From assembly GCA_002427015.1 (NCBI GenBank), contig DIPE01000030.1, forward strand, positions 25,215 to 30,867: a DNA stretch of 5,653 nucleotides, given 5' to 3'. Under the pieces are notes generated by a model. That model was not told where the DNA came from. It worked only from the letters and a program-made list of their open reading frames with translations, and searched no databases. This document shows positions 1 through 5,653 of the stretch, in pieces. The translations under genes and the position numbers were made by a program. Every line of letters begins with the position of its first letter. The first letter of the stretch is position 1. This stretch comes from Firmicutes bacterium UBA5496. Its GTDB lineage: Bacteria > Bacillota > Proteinivoracia > UBA4975.

Positions 1-861
1 GGAGGGAAACGCAAACTAACTGTATCCTTTTACTACCCGCAAGCAATGGAAGGCCAGTGCCCCCTGGTTGTCTTCTCCCATGGGGGCATGGGAATTCGCG
101 CCAGCAATACTTCCCTCTATCATGAACTTGCTTCCTGGGGTTATGTAGTCTGTTCCCTTGACCATACCTATCAACATGCAGGCGGTCATACAACCTTTAT
201 CAGCTCTGATTACATGCAAGATTTAAATAGGGAAGACGCCGAATCTGATCCGGATAAAAGTTTTGAATACTATTCTGAGTGGATGAAAATCAGAATGGGG
301 GATCTGGATTTCGTGATTAATTACATTTTGGCACAGGCCGCCGGCGGCAATGAGGAAGAAGTGTATAAGCTGGTAGATGGCGCCAAAATTGCTGTCATGG
401 GACATTCTCTGGGTGGGGCAGCCGCTCTTGGAATTGGCAGAACCAGAAGTGATATCAAGGCGGTAATGGCCTTGGAATCTCCTTTTTTGTTTGACATTAT
501 CGGTGTGGAAAAAGGTGAGTTTATTTGGAATGAAGCAGATTATCCCATTGCAGTTCTCAATGTATACTCAGATTCAGCTTGGCCCCTTTTGGACCGGCGG
601 CGGCAATACGCCGAAAACCACAGATTGCTGGCTGTAGCTGACGCTGACACATTTAACGCCTACATTAAAGGCGCAGGCCATTTTACTTTGACGGATTTGG
701 CCCTGCGTTCGCCGCTTCTTGCCAGAATCTTAAATGGCCGTGCAGCGACAACAGAAACAGAGTACTGTCTAAAGACAGTTAATCGGCTGGCTCTGGATTT
801 CTTTGACTGCTACTTAAAGGGAGAAGGCCCTTTTGCCTGCGAAGCAGTATATGGCAAATAG
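1..861 (+). CDS. Alpha/beta hydrolase, PAF-acetylhydrolase/chlorophyllase-like (5' end cut off)
   Basis: The reading frame is open from the first base, so the true start lies upstream. The Met at 46 is internal, because the codons before it already encode a typical strand (KLTVSFYYP). In window codons, the oxyanion-hole HGG is at 27-29, the nucleophile elbow GHSLGG puts the catalytic Ser at 136, a likely acid Asp is at 191 (VYSDSAWP), and the likely catalytic His is at 227 (GAGHFTLTD). This order and the 'GHF..TDLAL.SPL' context resemble the platelet-activating-factor acetylhydrolase/chlorophyllase branch of serine esterases, so an ester- or lipid-hydrolysing role is likely; the substrate is not deducible. 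An N-terminal membrane or signal segment could be missing from view. A terminator follows 13 bases after the stop, so this gene ends its transcription unit. The fold is close to certain; the subfamily is less so. Confidence 0.85.
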   Translation, partial: GGKRKLTVSFYYPQAMEGQCPLVVFSHGGMGIRASNTSLYHELASWGYVVCSLDHTYQHAGGHTTFISSDYMQDLNREDAESDPDKSFEYYSEWMKIRMGDLDFVINYILAQAAGGNEEEVYKLVDGAKIAVMGHSLGGAAALGIGRTRSDIKAVMALESPFLFDIIGVEKGEFIWNEADYPIAVLNVYSDSAWPLLDRRRQYAENHRLLAVADADTFNAYIKGAGHFTLTDLALRSPLLARILNGRAATTETEYCLKTVNRLALDFFDCYLKGEGPFACEAVYGK

Positions 862-874
862 ATTCACTAATTTT

Positions 875-911
875 CAGGCACAGGCCCAATGGATCTGCGC
901 CTGTTTTTTTT
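875..911 (+). terminator. Rho-independent terminator after the hydrolase gene
   Basis: The arms CAGGCACAG (875-883) and CTGCGCCTG (895-903) pair over nine positions with one A-C mismatch around an 11-base loop. Eight T's follow immediately (904-911). It lies just after the hydrolase stop and separates that gene from the ylmC-like gene. Confidence 0.85.
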
Positions 912-977
912 GTTTGGATGCGGGCATTCATCGTCTTTATCCAAGGATTTGTCATATGTTTATAGGGGGGAAGTGAT

Positions 978-1235
978 ATGAAAATTTCAGATTTAAGGAC
1001 AATGCGGATTGTCAACATGGCCGACGGCAAAATTCTGGGCAAGATTTCTGACTTGGTCATGGATGTCAACAAAGGCTATGTCAAGGGAATTATCATGCCC
1101 GGGGACACGAAGTGGCCGGTTTTTTGGAGCAGTGAAAGGGAAGTGGAGGTCCCCTGGGAAAATATAAAAAAAATAGGCAAGGATGTAATTATCGTTGACA
1201 TGCCCCTGACTTGGGCACAAAAAAACAAAGAGTAA
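978..1235 (+). CDS. YlmC/YmxH-family PRC-barrel protein
   Basis: An 85-residue protein that is one small beta-barrel domain. It opens MKISDLR and continues with 'IVNMADGKILGKISDLVMDV' (residues 12-31), a 'GYVKGIIMPG' strand, then 'EVEVPWENIKKIGKDVIIVDMP' near the C-terminus. This pattern (NxxDGkxLGxIsDl, then vPWxnIxkIGxDVIlV) is that of the YlmC/YmxH family, short PRC-barrel proteins conserved in endospore formers and usually annotated as sporulation proteins; the molecular role is unknown. The length matches the family. The ATG is preceded by a G-rich Shine-Dalgarno (GGGGGGAAG, 965-973). There is no signal peptide or membrane segment, so it is cytoplasmic. It lies between the hydrolase terminator and the M23 gene and may be co-transcribed with the latter. 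I found no convincing sigma-E, -G or -K promoter upstream. Confidence 0.85.
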   Translation: MKISDLRTMRIVNMADGKILGKISDLVMDVNKGYVKGIIMPGDTKWPVFWSSEREVEVPWENIKKIGKDVIIVDMPLTWAQKNKE

Positions 1236-1288
1236 AAACAGGCATTTTCCCAGTCCGGCTTGGCGCTCCAGGAGAATATAGTGTAGTG

Positions 1289-1299
1289 AAGGTGGTGAT
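1289..1299 (+). promoter_or_regulatory. Strong ribosome binding site that fixes the TTG start of the M23 gene
   Basis: AAGGTGGTGAT differs at one base from the full anti-16S complement AAGGAGGTGAT. It lies just before TTG at 1303. An in-frame TAG at 1279-1281 leaves no room for an earlier start, so TTG is the initiation codon. Confidence 0.8.
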
Positions 1300-1302
1300 T
1301 TA

Positions 1303-2004
1303 TTGCAGAGGGGATATGGGTTTCCAACCCGTTTTTATGCTGAACGGGGTTTTAAAATTACTTCTCCTTTTGGTCTCCGTCCCGATCCATTTAACTCCGG
1401 ACAAACTGACTTTCATACGGGCATCGATTATGGCGGCCGTCCCCAGGGGTTTTTGGTGCAGACAACTGTGGGGGGCACTGTATTTGCCGCCAAGATGTAC
1501 GGGGGCTGGGGGAACCTGGCAGGGGTAACTGACGCCAGGGGATACAATCATCTGTTTGCGCATCTGCAGACCATTCTTGTGCGTCCGGGGCAGACAGTAG
1601 CCAAAGGCGATGCAGTAGGCACTTTGGGCAGCACCGGCAAGGTCACCGGCCCCCATCTTCACTACCAAATCAACCGGCCGGGCACAGGCGTCAGCGGAAG
1701 CGGGTATTTTGGCGATCCCGACCGTTATTATTTTGAGGAAGAGGTGGTAACAGTGGAAAGGGCTATTGTCCTGGGAAGCGATGTGGACTATTATAATGCT
1801 GCCCCTCTGAGGGACCGGCTCAATTGTCCGCTATTTTTCCGCTCTGCCCTGGGTCAGCTGGCAAAGGTGTCGACAATCTATGTCTGCGGTGGGCCAATTG
1901 AATCTGTCAGAGAAGCGGCCCCTAATGCTAAGCTTATTAACTTGTCCGGCAGCAACCGCTTTGAGACGGCAGCGAAGATAAGCTCTCACTTGGCGAGCAT
2001 ATAG
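1303..2004 (+). CDS. M23 (LytM-type) peptidoglycan endopeptidase with CWB2-like C-terminal domain
   Basis: A 233-residue protein from a TTG start. Residues about 15-130 are an M23 zinc endopeptidase domain. The zinc ligands are His38 and Asp42 (HTGID) and His120; the catalytic histidines are His87 (FAHLQ) and His118 (PHLH). All expected LytM active-site residues are present, so it should cut peptide cross-links of peptidoglycan. After a Gly/Ser linker (about 127-150), residues 151-233 resemble a cell-wall-binding repeat 2 unit: 'AIVLGS', 'AAPLRDRLNCPLFF', 'IYVCGG', and the hallmark 'SGSNRFETAAKI' near the end. The N-terminus (MQRGYGFPTRFY) has no signal peptide or membrane helix, and an upstream in-frame stop rules out a missed one. 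It may thus act after lysis or via another export route, as prophage endolysins or spore/mother-cell hydrolases do. It is probably co-transcribed with the ylmC-like gene and ends in its own terminator. Confidence 0.87.
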   Translation: MQRGYGFPTRFYAERGFKITSPFGLRPDPFNSGQTDFHTGIDYGGRPQGFLVQTTVGGTVFAAKMYGGWGNLAGVTDARGYNHLFAHLQTILVRPGQTVAKGDAVGTLGSTGKVTGPHLHYQINRPGTGVSGSGYFGDPDRYYFEEEVVTVERAIVLGSDVDYYNAAPLRDRLNCPLFFRSALGQLAKVSTIYVCGGPIESVREAAPNAKLINLSGSNRFETAAKISSHLASI

Positions 2005-2006
2005 CT

Positions 2007-2031
2007 AAGCCCCGCTTTGGCGGGGTTTCTT
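2007..2031 (+). terminator. Rho-independent terminator after the M23 gene
   Basis: AAGCCCCGC (2007-2015) pairs with GCGGGGTTT (2020-2028) around a TTTG loop, including one G-T pair. The T-rich tail TTTCTT covers 2026-2031. It begins two bases after the M23 stop codon and isolates this gene from the downstream cassette. Confidence 0.9.
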
Positions 2032-2218
2032 CGTCCGTGAGTTACTGCGGGTGACCCTGGAAAGGGAAGGAACATCATCTGCACGCCTTGAGATACTATT
2101 TACTTGTTGCTACGAACCATTATCGAGTATAAGAGAGATGCAACCGGAAGGATGCCGGGACGGCTTTAAACAACATTTCCGCTCAGAATGATAGTGTAGT
2201 TACTAATAAAATTTAGCT
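2032..2218 (+). other. Gene-free stretch between the M23 terminator and the cassette promoter
   Basis: I can support no gene or known RNA element here. One frame stays open without a start from before 2033 to a TGA at 2189-2191. Its first residues (VRELLRVTLEREG) faintly recall a response-regulator receiver helix, but nothing else of that domain follows, so I treat it as chance or decayed sequence. A few short GC stems occur (for example GCCG/CGGC near 2154-2164) with no T-tract. The GC content drops toward the cassette promoter. Confidence 0.4.
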
Positions 2219-2248
2219 TTGACTAGCCATATATTTTCATGTTAGAAT
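2219..2248 (+). promoter_or_regulatory. Sigma-A promoter of the bacteriocin-like cassette
   Basis: The -35 box TTGACT (2219-2224) matches TTGACA at five of six bases. The -10 box TAGAAT (2243-2248) matches TATAAT at five of six. The spacer is 18 bases. The predicted start site is near 2255, giving a leader of about 57 bases before the peptide start codon. No other convincing promoter lies between here and the ABC ATPase gene, so it probably drives all three cassette genes. Confidence 0.75.
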
Positions 2249-2251
2249 GAA

Positions 2252-2267
2252 TTGCCAACGGTGGCAA
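2252..2267 (+). promoter_or_regulatory. Perfect inverted repeat over the predicted transcription start (candidate operator)
   Basis: TTGCCA (2252-2257) and TGGCAA (2262-2267) are exact reverse complements separated by ACGG. The repeat starts three bases after the -10 box and spans the predicted start site, a classic position for a repressor operator. It could instead form a small 5' hairpin in the transcript; no T-tract follows, so it is not a terminator. No regulator gene is in the window, so the binding protein is unknown. Confidence 0.45.
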
Positions 2268-2311
2268 ATACAGGTAGATACTAGCTTTAAAAGTAAAAAG
2301 GATGTCATTAA

Positions 2312-2572
2312 TTGAAAAGAATCGGTTGCTTTTTTTTGGCGTGTGTTATGGTTCTTGTACTATGCTCGGCAACAATGCACACTTTAGCTACCACTTATTC
2401 CAAAACAGACTCAGTGTATGTGGAATCAATCTACAATTTCACCGCTAATGTAACAGGATTTCTCGATTATGAGACAGGGTTTGCAGAAAGTGGTATTACC
2501 AACTGGATAGTCCGGGACGCGGCTCCTTCGGGACAATACTATACTCTACAAGTAATTAATCCAGGAATCTGA
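2312..2572 (+). CDS. Small secreted peptide, candidate bacteriocin precursor (probably interrupted by TGA)
   Basis: An 86-residue product from a TTG start, preceded by an AAAAAGGATG ribosome site (2295-2304). Residues 1-26 form a signal peptide: MKR, a hydrophobic core (about residues 6-20), and a likely signal-peptidase I cut after TLA (A26). The mature part (TTYSKTDSVYVESIYNF...) has no cysteine and is rich in Tyr, Thr and Ser. I do not recognise its family. Its role as a bacteriocin-like precursor is inferred from position: first gene of an operon whose next two genes are of the lactococcin-972 immunity/export type. It lacks the Gly/Trp-rich pattern I associate with lactococcin 972. The TGA at 2570-2572 is followed by 36 open codons in the same frame, so the full gene was probably 2312-2683 (about 123 residues) and this copy is truncated or recoded. 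An eight-T run (2330-2337) lies in the signal-peptide codons. Confidence 0.65.
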   Translation: MKRIGCFFLACVMVLVLCSATMHTLATTYSKTDSVYVESIYNFTANVTGFLDYETGFAESGITNWIVRDAAPSGQYYTLQVINPGI

Positions 2573-2683
2573 ACGACTAAAATTTACTTTTCTTATTACC
2601 TGGAAAAATATCTAGAAGGCGCATCAAGACCTTACAGCACTGCAACTCCAGGATTTTATCTAGATTCCAATGGTCCCTACTAA
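2573..2683 (+). pseudogene. In-frame continuation of the small secreted peptide gene beyond the TGA
   Basis: From 2573 the peptide frame runs for 36 sense codons to TAA at 2681-2683. It encodes a Tyr/Ser/Gly-rich tail that contains KIYFSYYLEKYLEGASR and ends FYLDSNGPY. The other two forward frames of this stretch hit stops early. There is no start codon or ribosome site of its own, and the composition continues that of the upstream part (GQYYTLQV). I read it as the original C-terminus of the precursor, separated by a single nonsense change, most simply CGA or TGG to TGA. Reading a chance open stretch instead cannot be excluded at this length. Confidence 0.55.
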
Positions 2684-2745
2684 TATATTGAGTACTTAGC
2701 CCTCTAGGGTACAATTAAATATTATCCCGCCGTTGGTAATCTTAT

Positions 2746-2756
2746 GGAGGAGAAGG
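2746..2756 (+). promoter_or_regulatory. Ribosome binding site that decides the start of the membrane-protein gene
   Basis: GGAGGAGAAGG lies just upstream of ATG 2759, with GGAGG eight bases before it. An in-frame ATG at 2744 overlaps this site and has no Shine-Dalgarno of its own, so 2759 is the likely start. It also places the hydrophobic leader (MYKKLFMGF) at the N-terminus, as expected. Confidence 0.8.
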
Positions 2757-2758
2757 CA

Positions 2759-4837
2759 ATGTATAAGAAATTGTTTATGGGCTTTGTGTTCTTACTTTCT
2801 TTGCTAGTAATAAATCCTGCTCTTTCTGTTCAATACTCACAAGAATCGCGAGATATCAATTTTGTTTCCACGACTATTCCCATTTCGTACCATAATTACA
2901 CAGTTACAAGCGACACGGCATTAGATATTGAGCAAATAACCCAGTTTGCTGCTGAAATCGGAGTGAATTTGTTCTACGTCAAAGATCTCCGTACAGATGT
3001 TGGTGTAAGTGAAGGAACAACCAACTACCTCTTTCTGACCGAGCCAAAATATATGAAGCAAATGCCTTTTGTAGAATACAGCAGTGTGGAGGAATTTAAT
3101 AATAGTATTGAAGTTTATTCTACTGATTCTAGAACTCATCCAATAGAAATGGTGCTAAATAAAGAAAAGGTATCGGTTACATCATTAAAGAACCTAACTG
3201 ACGAATTATATGGATCTTTAATAGTGACCAGTCATAGCGAGGCTGCAATTCATTTATTCATTGATTACTTAGGGACAAGCTTTGGCGATATAGAGCTAAC
3301 CCGCAACTTAACCGGGGAAATGCTAATTACCAGGAAACCTGTCGTAATAGAGTTTTTCACCATTCTGTTTACTCACTTTAGAGGGGCCGAAGTGGGCGCA
3401 TACAGTGTATTTATTCTTCTTTTGCTTTGTCTATTGATGCAACTAAGTGCTGATTCGAGAAAGATCATTATTCAAAAGGCCCATGGTTACAGTAATAGTC
3501 ACATTATTATTAGCTATCTCAGAGACTTTCTTATACCAATTTTCCTTATTGGAAATGTGGTTTTTTGTGTGGGATATTTTCTATATGGGGGCAATATATC
3601 CTCATTTCCCGTAACGCTACTAAAGTACCAGTTGTTTTTATTGGTGTTTGCTGCAATTGTCACTATCTTGCTTACCTTTGCGACTTCGCTTATTATGTCC
3701 ATGCAGCCTATTGATTTGATAAAAGAAAGAAAACCAAAAACACTTCTAATTTCCTATCTAGCTGTTATTAAGATATTGTTAATCCTAACGATTATTCCAG
3801 CTCTAACTGCGCAAATAATACAGGCTAAAGAGTTCTGGAATGATTATAAATACCAAGAGGAAGAACGGATTGCATTTAATAATTACTATAGGGTACAAAC
3901 TGTAATTCCTCCACTTGGGCAAATGGATTTTGATTATCCCGAGTTTTACATGAGACTAAAGGATACTCCCGTAATGTTTTCCAGAGAAATCGTTATGTAC
4001 GGCGGATTTGGGCTGGATGAAAAACTCAGATTGATTATGACGAATTCAGAGATGGTAAATCAGAGCGGGCTTAAGGCCAATGATGAGTACATTCACATTC
4101 CGCAAGATGAGCAGGCCCTTATCGTTTCCCATGATGTAGACATTGAGCAAATAAAAAAGAGTCCGCTATACCAAGATAATTTTCTTTGCAGCGGAAATTT
4201 GAATCAAGCAGCGTGTGAGGATGTCAAAATAATACAGTTGGATCCTGGTCAGAAATTTTTAGCCAATAATACCAGCAGGCAGAGTCCCATGTTGGAGCGA
4301 TTCATGCTGACGGTGAATACATTTGTTCCTAATGATCATTATTATTATTATTACAAGGACCTGAGTAGTGAAGATATATTGTATCTGGAGACAAGATTAA
4401 ATGAAGGTCTTGACAGGAAGTTGTTCGGATTAATTTTCTACGTGGATGGGATGCCGGTTTCTGGAAATACTCAACGCTTTATTAATGAAATGGTCTCTGT
4501 TTCAGCTTTAATAATTACAGTAGTCTTTACAACCGTATTATTGTATCTGAGTATTATTGATCTGTATAAGAAAAGTCTTGTCGTTGCCTATTTACACGGA
4601 ACTGGATTGCATACGAGCTTATTACCCCCAATGCTAATCTCCATAGCCGCTAACACCGTTCTGGGGTATTTAAGTCTCAGTATTGGGAGGAATTTTTTCA
4701 GAGCAACCACTACCGAACAGTTGTCATCGGGACACTTCTTTGTCGCACTGATAATGCTAGGTATTTTAGAAGTTGTGTTGTGGTTGCTTGCATCTAGAGT
4801 GGTCCGAAACAAGCTTGTTCAGGCCATAAATAGTTAA
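2759..4837 (+). CDS. Bacteriocin-associated integral membrane protein (DUF1430/putative immunity type)
   Basis: A 692-residue multi-pass membrane protein. Hydrophobic segments, by eye, lie at about 5-22 (signal anchor), 214-231, 257-277, 290-313, 330-354, 580-601, 623-643 and 660-680. Two large, probably extracytoplasmic domains lie at about 23-213 and 355-577. This layout (one helix, a domain, four helices, a domain, three helices) looks like a duplicated FtsX/MacB-type permease. Size, topology and the adjacent ATPase fit the bacteriocin-associated integral membrane family (DUF1430, TIGRFAM bact_immun_7tm) found with lactococcin-972-type bacteriocins, where it is thought to give immunity and/or export. 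The second domain holds a Cys pair (CSGNLNQAAC) and a His-Tyr5 run (527-532). The gene starts 75 bases after the end of the extended peptide frame and ends 14 bases before the ATPase gene, so all three are probably one operon. The family call rests on layout and context; the exact role, immunity or export, is inferred. Confidence 0.8.
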   Translation: MYKKLFMGFVFLLSLLVINPALSVQYSQESRDINFVSTTIPISYHNYTVTSDTALDIEQITQFAAEIGVNLFYVKDLRTDVGVSEGTTNYLFLTEPKYMKQMPFVEYSSVEEFNNSIEVYSTDSRTHPIEMVLNKEKVSVTSLKNLTDELYGSLIVTSHSEAAIHLFIDYLGTSFGDIELTRNLTGEMLITRKPVVIEFFTILFTHFRGAEVGAYSVFILLLLCLLMQLSADSRKIIIQKAHGYSNSHIIISYLRDFLIPIFLIGNVVFCVGYFLYGGNISSFPVTLLKYQLFLLVFAAIVTILLTFATSLIMSMQPIDLIKERKPKTLLISYLAVIKILLILTIIPALTAQIIQAKEFWNDYKYQEEERIAFNNYYRVQTVIPPLGQMDFDYPEFYMRLKDTPVMFSREIVMYGGFGLDEKLRLIMTNSEMVNQSGLKANDEYIHIPQDEQALIVSHDVDIEQIKKSPLYQDNFLCSGNLNQAACEDVKIIQLDPGQKFLANNTSRQSPMLERFMLTVNTFVPNDHYYYYYKDLSSEDILYLETRLNEGLDRKLFGLIFYVDGMPVSGNTQRFINEMVSVSALIITVVFTTVLLYLSIIDLYKKSLVVAYLHGTGLHTSLLPPMLISIAANTVLGYLSLSIGRNFFRATTTEQLSSGHFFVALIMLGILEVVLWLLASRVVRNKLVQAINS

Positions 4838-4851
4838 TTAGGAGAGGGACA

Positions 4852-5526
4852 ATGAAAATTGTTGAAATAAGCAGCCTAAGTAAAGATTTTGGGGGACACA
4901 AGGTCTTTGATAATTTCAGCCTAACAGTCGCAAAGGGGGCCATGGTAGCGCTTGTAGGCGCCAGTGGCTCAGGAAAAAGTACATTGTTGAATATTATTGG
5001 GGCCCTTGATAAGCCTACTCAAGGAACTGTAAGTTTATTTGGTCAGAATAATGTAAAACCCGCCAGTCGTAAGGCTGTTCTTTTACTAAGGCATAAAATC
5101 GCATACTTGTTTCAGAACTACGCTTTGATAGATAATGAGACTGTAGAAGATAACCTGAAATTGGCACTGCGGTATAAAAAGGGTGGGAACCCAAGGGAAG
5201 AAATCCAACAGGCTCTTGCAAGCGTTGATCTGGCAGGCTTTCAAGATAGGAAGGTCTTTAGTCTTTCCGGCGGAGAACAGCAGCGAGTTGCTATGGCCCG
5301 AGTAATTTTAAAGCCTTGCGAACTGATTCTGGCAGACGAGCCAACGGGTAACCTTGACGAAAATAATGCTAATGAGATCTTTTCAATTTTAAGCCAGATG
5401 AACAAAAAAGGTAAAACAGTCATTGTTGCCACTCATAGTACCGATGCCATAAAATATTTCGACCAGGTTGTAAACTTAGAATCCAGGCTAAGTAGAAGTA
5501 CAACTAATAGAGCAGATAAGAAATAG
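4852..5526 (+). CDS. ABC transporter ATP-binding protein, lactococcin-972 export group
   Basis: A 224-residue stand-alone nucleotide-binding subunit, normal length for the MacB/LolD-like class. Walker A is GASGSGKST (36-44), the Q-loop Gln is 88 (FQNY), the signature is LSGGEQQR (138-145), Walker B is LILADEP with Asp162 and Glu163, the D-loop is GNLDE, and the H-loop His is 195 (ATHS). All catalytic elements are intact. The stretch 'YLFQNYALIDNETVEDNLKLAL' is split here as YLFQNYALIDN (85-95) plus ETVEDNLKLAL, and is characteristic of the lactococcin-972 bacteriocin export group (TIGRFAM L_ocin_972_ABC), from memory of that family. It should power the adjacent membrane protein. Its ATG follows an AGGAGAGGG ribosome site (4840-4848), 14 bases after the preceding stop, consistent with co-expression. 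The C-terminus is a short basic tail. Confidence 0.93.
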   Translation: MKIVEISSLSKDFGGHKVFDNFSLTVAKGAMVALVGASGSGKSTLLNIIGALDKPTQGTVSLFGQNNVKPASRKAVLLLRHKIAYLFQNYALIDNETVEDNLKLALRYKKGGNPREEIQQALASVDLAGFQDRKVFSLSGGEQQRVAMARVILKPCELILADEPTGNLDENNANEIFSILSQMNKKGKTVIVATHSTDAIKYFDQVVNLESRLSRSTTNRADKK

Positions 5527-5553
5527 GCATTTGCCAGTCCTGGCAGATGCCTT
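5525..5553 (+). terminator. Hairpin terminator at the end of the cassette
   Basis: AGGCATTTGCCA (5525-5536) pairs with TGGCAGATGCCT (5541-5552) over 12 positions, with one G-T pair and a GTCC loop. The stem begins within the ATPase stop codon TAG. The tail (TCAATATTAAT) is only partly T-rich, so termination may be less complete than at the other two terminators, or the hairpin may mainly protect the mRNA end. Confidence 0.65.
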
Positions 5554-5595
5554 CAATATTAATAGCTCCATCGAGATTTCAGTATCCCCCTTAGG

Positions 5596-5623
5596 TGAAC
5601 TAGCAACGGGGTTATGGTATAAT
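5596..5623 (+). promoter_or_regulatory. Extended -10 promoter for a gene beyond the window
   Basis: TGGTATAAT (5615-5623) is a perfect -10 box with the extended TG motif. The -35 region (around TGAAC, 5596-5600) is weak, as is common with extended -10 promoters. It lies after the cassette terminator and points right. Confidence 0.6.
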
Positions 5624-5643
5624 ATTATTCATGCTTGTGGCCT

Positions 5644-5650
5644 GAGGTGA
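5644..5650 (+). promoter_or_regulatory. Probable ribosome binding site of the next gene
   Basis: GAGGTGA lies at the right edge of the window, about 20 bases after the extended -10 box. It resembles a Shine-Dalgarno sequence, but the start codon it would serve is outside the window. Confidence 0.4.
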
Positions 5651-5653
5651 GAT

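Noticed and set aside
953..962. CATATGTTTA as a sporulation sigma-factor -10 element for the ylmC-like gene
   Set aside because: No matching -35 lies at the right distance, and the start site would fall inside the ribosome binding site.
1277..1285. TATAGTGTA as a sigma-A or sigma-K -10 box in front of the M23 gene
   Set aside because: No -35 partner at 16-18 bases, and the sigma-K match lacks the leading C; the M23 gene is more simply co-transcribed from upstream.
2033..2191. A 52-codon open stretch beginning VRELLRVTLEREG, recalling a response-regulator receiver helix
   Set aside because: It has no start codon or ribosome site, overlaps the end of the M23 terminator, lacks the acidic pocket and phosphorylation Asp, and the rest resembles nothing I know.
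2312..2377. Lipoprotein signal at Cys18 of the small secreted peptide
   Set aside because: The residue before the Cys is Leu (LVLC), not the small residue a lipobox needs; an ordinary signal-peptidase I site after A26 fits better.
2720..2741. Weak hairpin ATTA(T)CC...GGTAAT just before the membrane-protein ribosome site
   Set aside because: It needs a bulge, is AT-rich and has no T-tract; there is insufficient support for an attenuator.
2744..2758. Earlier ATG start of the membrane-protein gene
   Set aside because: Those codons are the Shine-Dalgarno sequence for ATG 2759, and the earlier ATG has no ribosome site.

Overview
The window looks like chromosomal DNA of a Gram-positive, probably spore-forming Firmicute of the Clostridia/Peptococcaceae kind. 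The evidence is a YlmC/YmxH-type PRC-barrel gene (a family typical of endospore formers), purine-rich Shine-Dalgarno sites, two TTG starts, U-tract terminators, and a cell-wall hydrolase with a CWB2-like tail. The species cannot be named from the sequence. Every supported gene is on the + strand.

Layout. Positions 1-861 hold the 3' part of an alpha/beta hydrolase gene (PAF-acetylhydrolase/chlorophyllase-like), closed by a terminator at 875-911. Next come a small ylmC/ymxH-like gene (978-1235) and, 67 bases later with no terminator between, an M23 metallopeptidase gene (1303-2004, TTG start) that ends in a strong terminator (2007-2031). A gene-free, unexplained stretch follows (2032-2218).

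The second half is a self-contained cassette. A good sigma-A promoter (2219-2248) has a perfect inverted repeat over its expected start site (2252-2267). It drives a small secreted peptide gene (2312-2572), a large multi-pass membrane protein of the bacteriocin-associated integral membrane/DUF1430 type (2759-4837), and an ABC ATPase of the lactococcin-972 export group (4852-5526). A 12-bp hairpin starts inside the last stop codon (5525-5552). A further extended -10 promoter and a ribosome-site-like sequence at the right edge belong to a gene beyond the window.

The three cassette genes probably work together. The ATPase and membrane protein would form a MacB/FtsX-like transporter that exports the small peptide or protects the producer from it, as known for lactococcin-972-type loci. 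The small peptide has a signal sequence but lacks the lactococcin-972 features I would expect. Its frame is interrupted by one TGA, after which the same frame stays open for 36 more codons. It is therefore either a recently broken bacteriocin-like gene or a shortened or recoded one. This is the most interesting point in the window.
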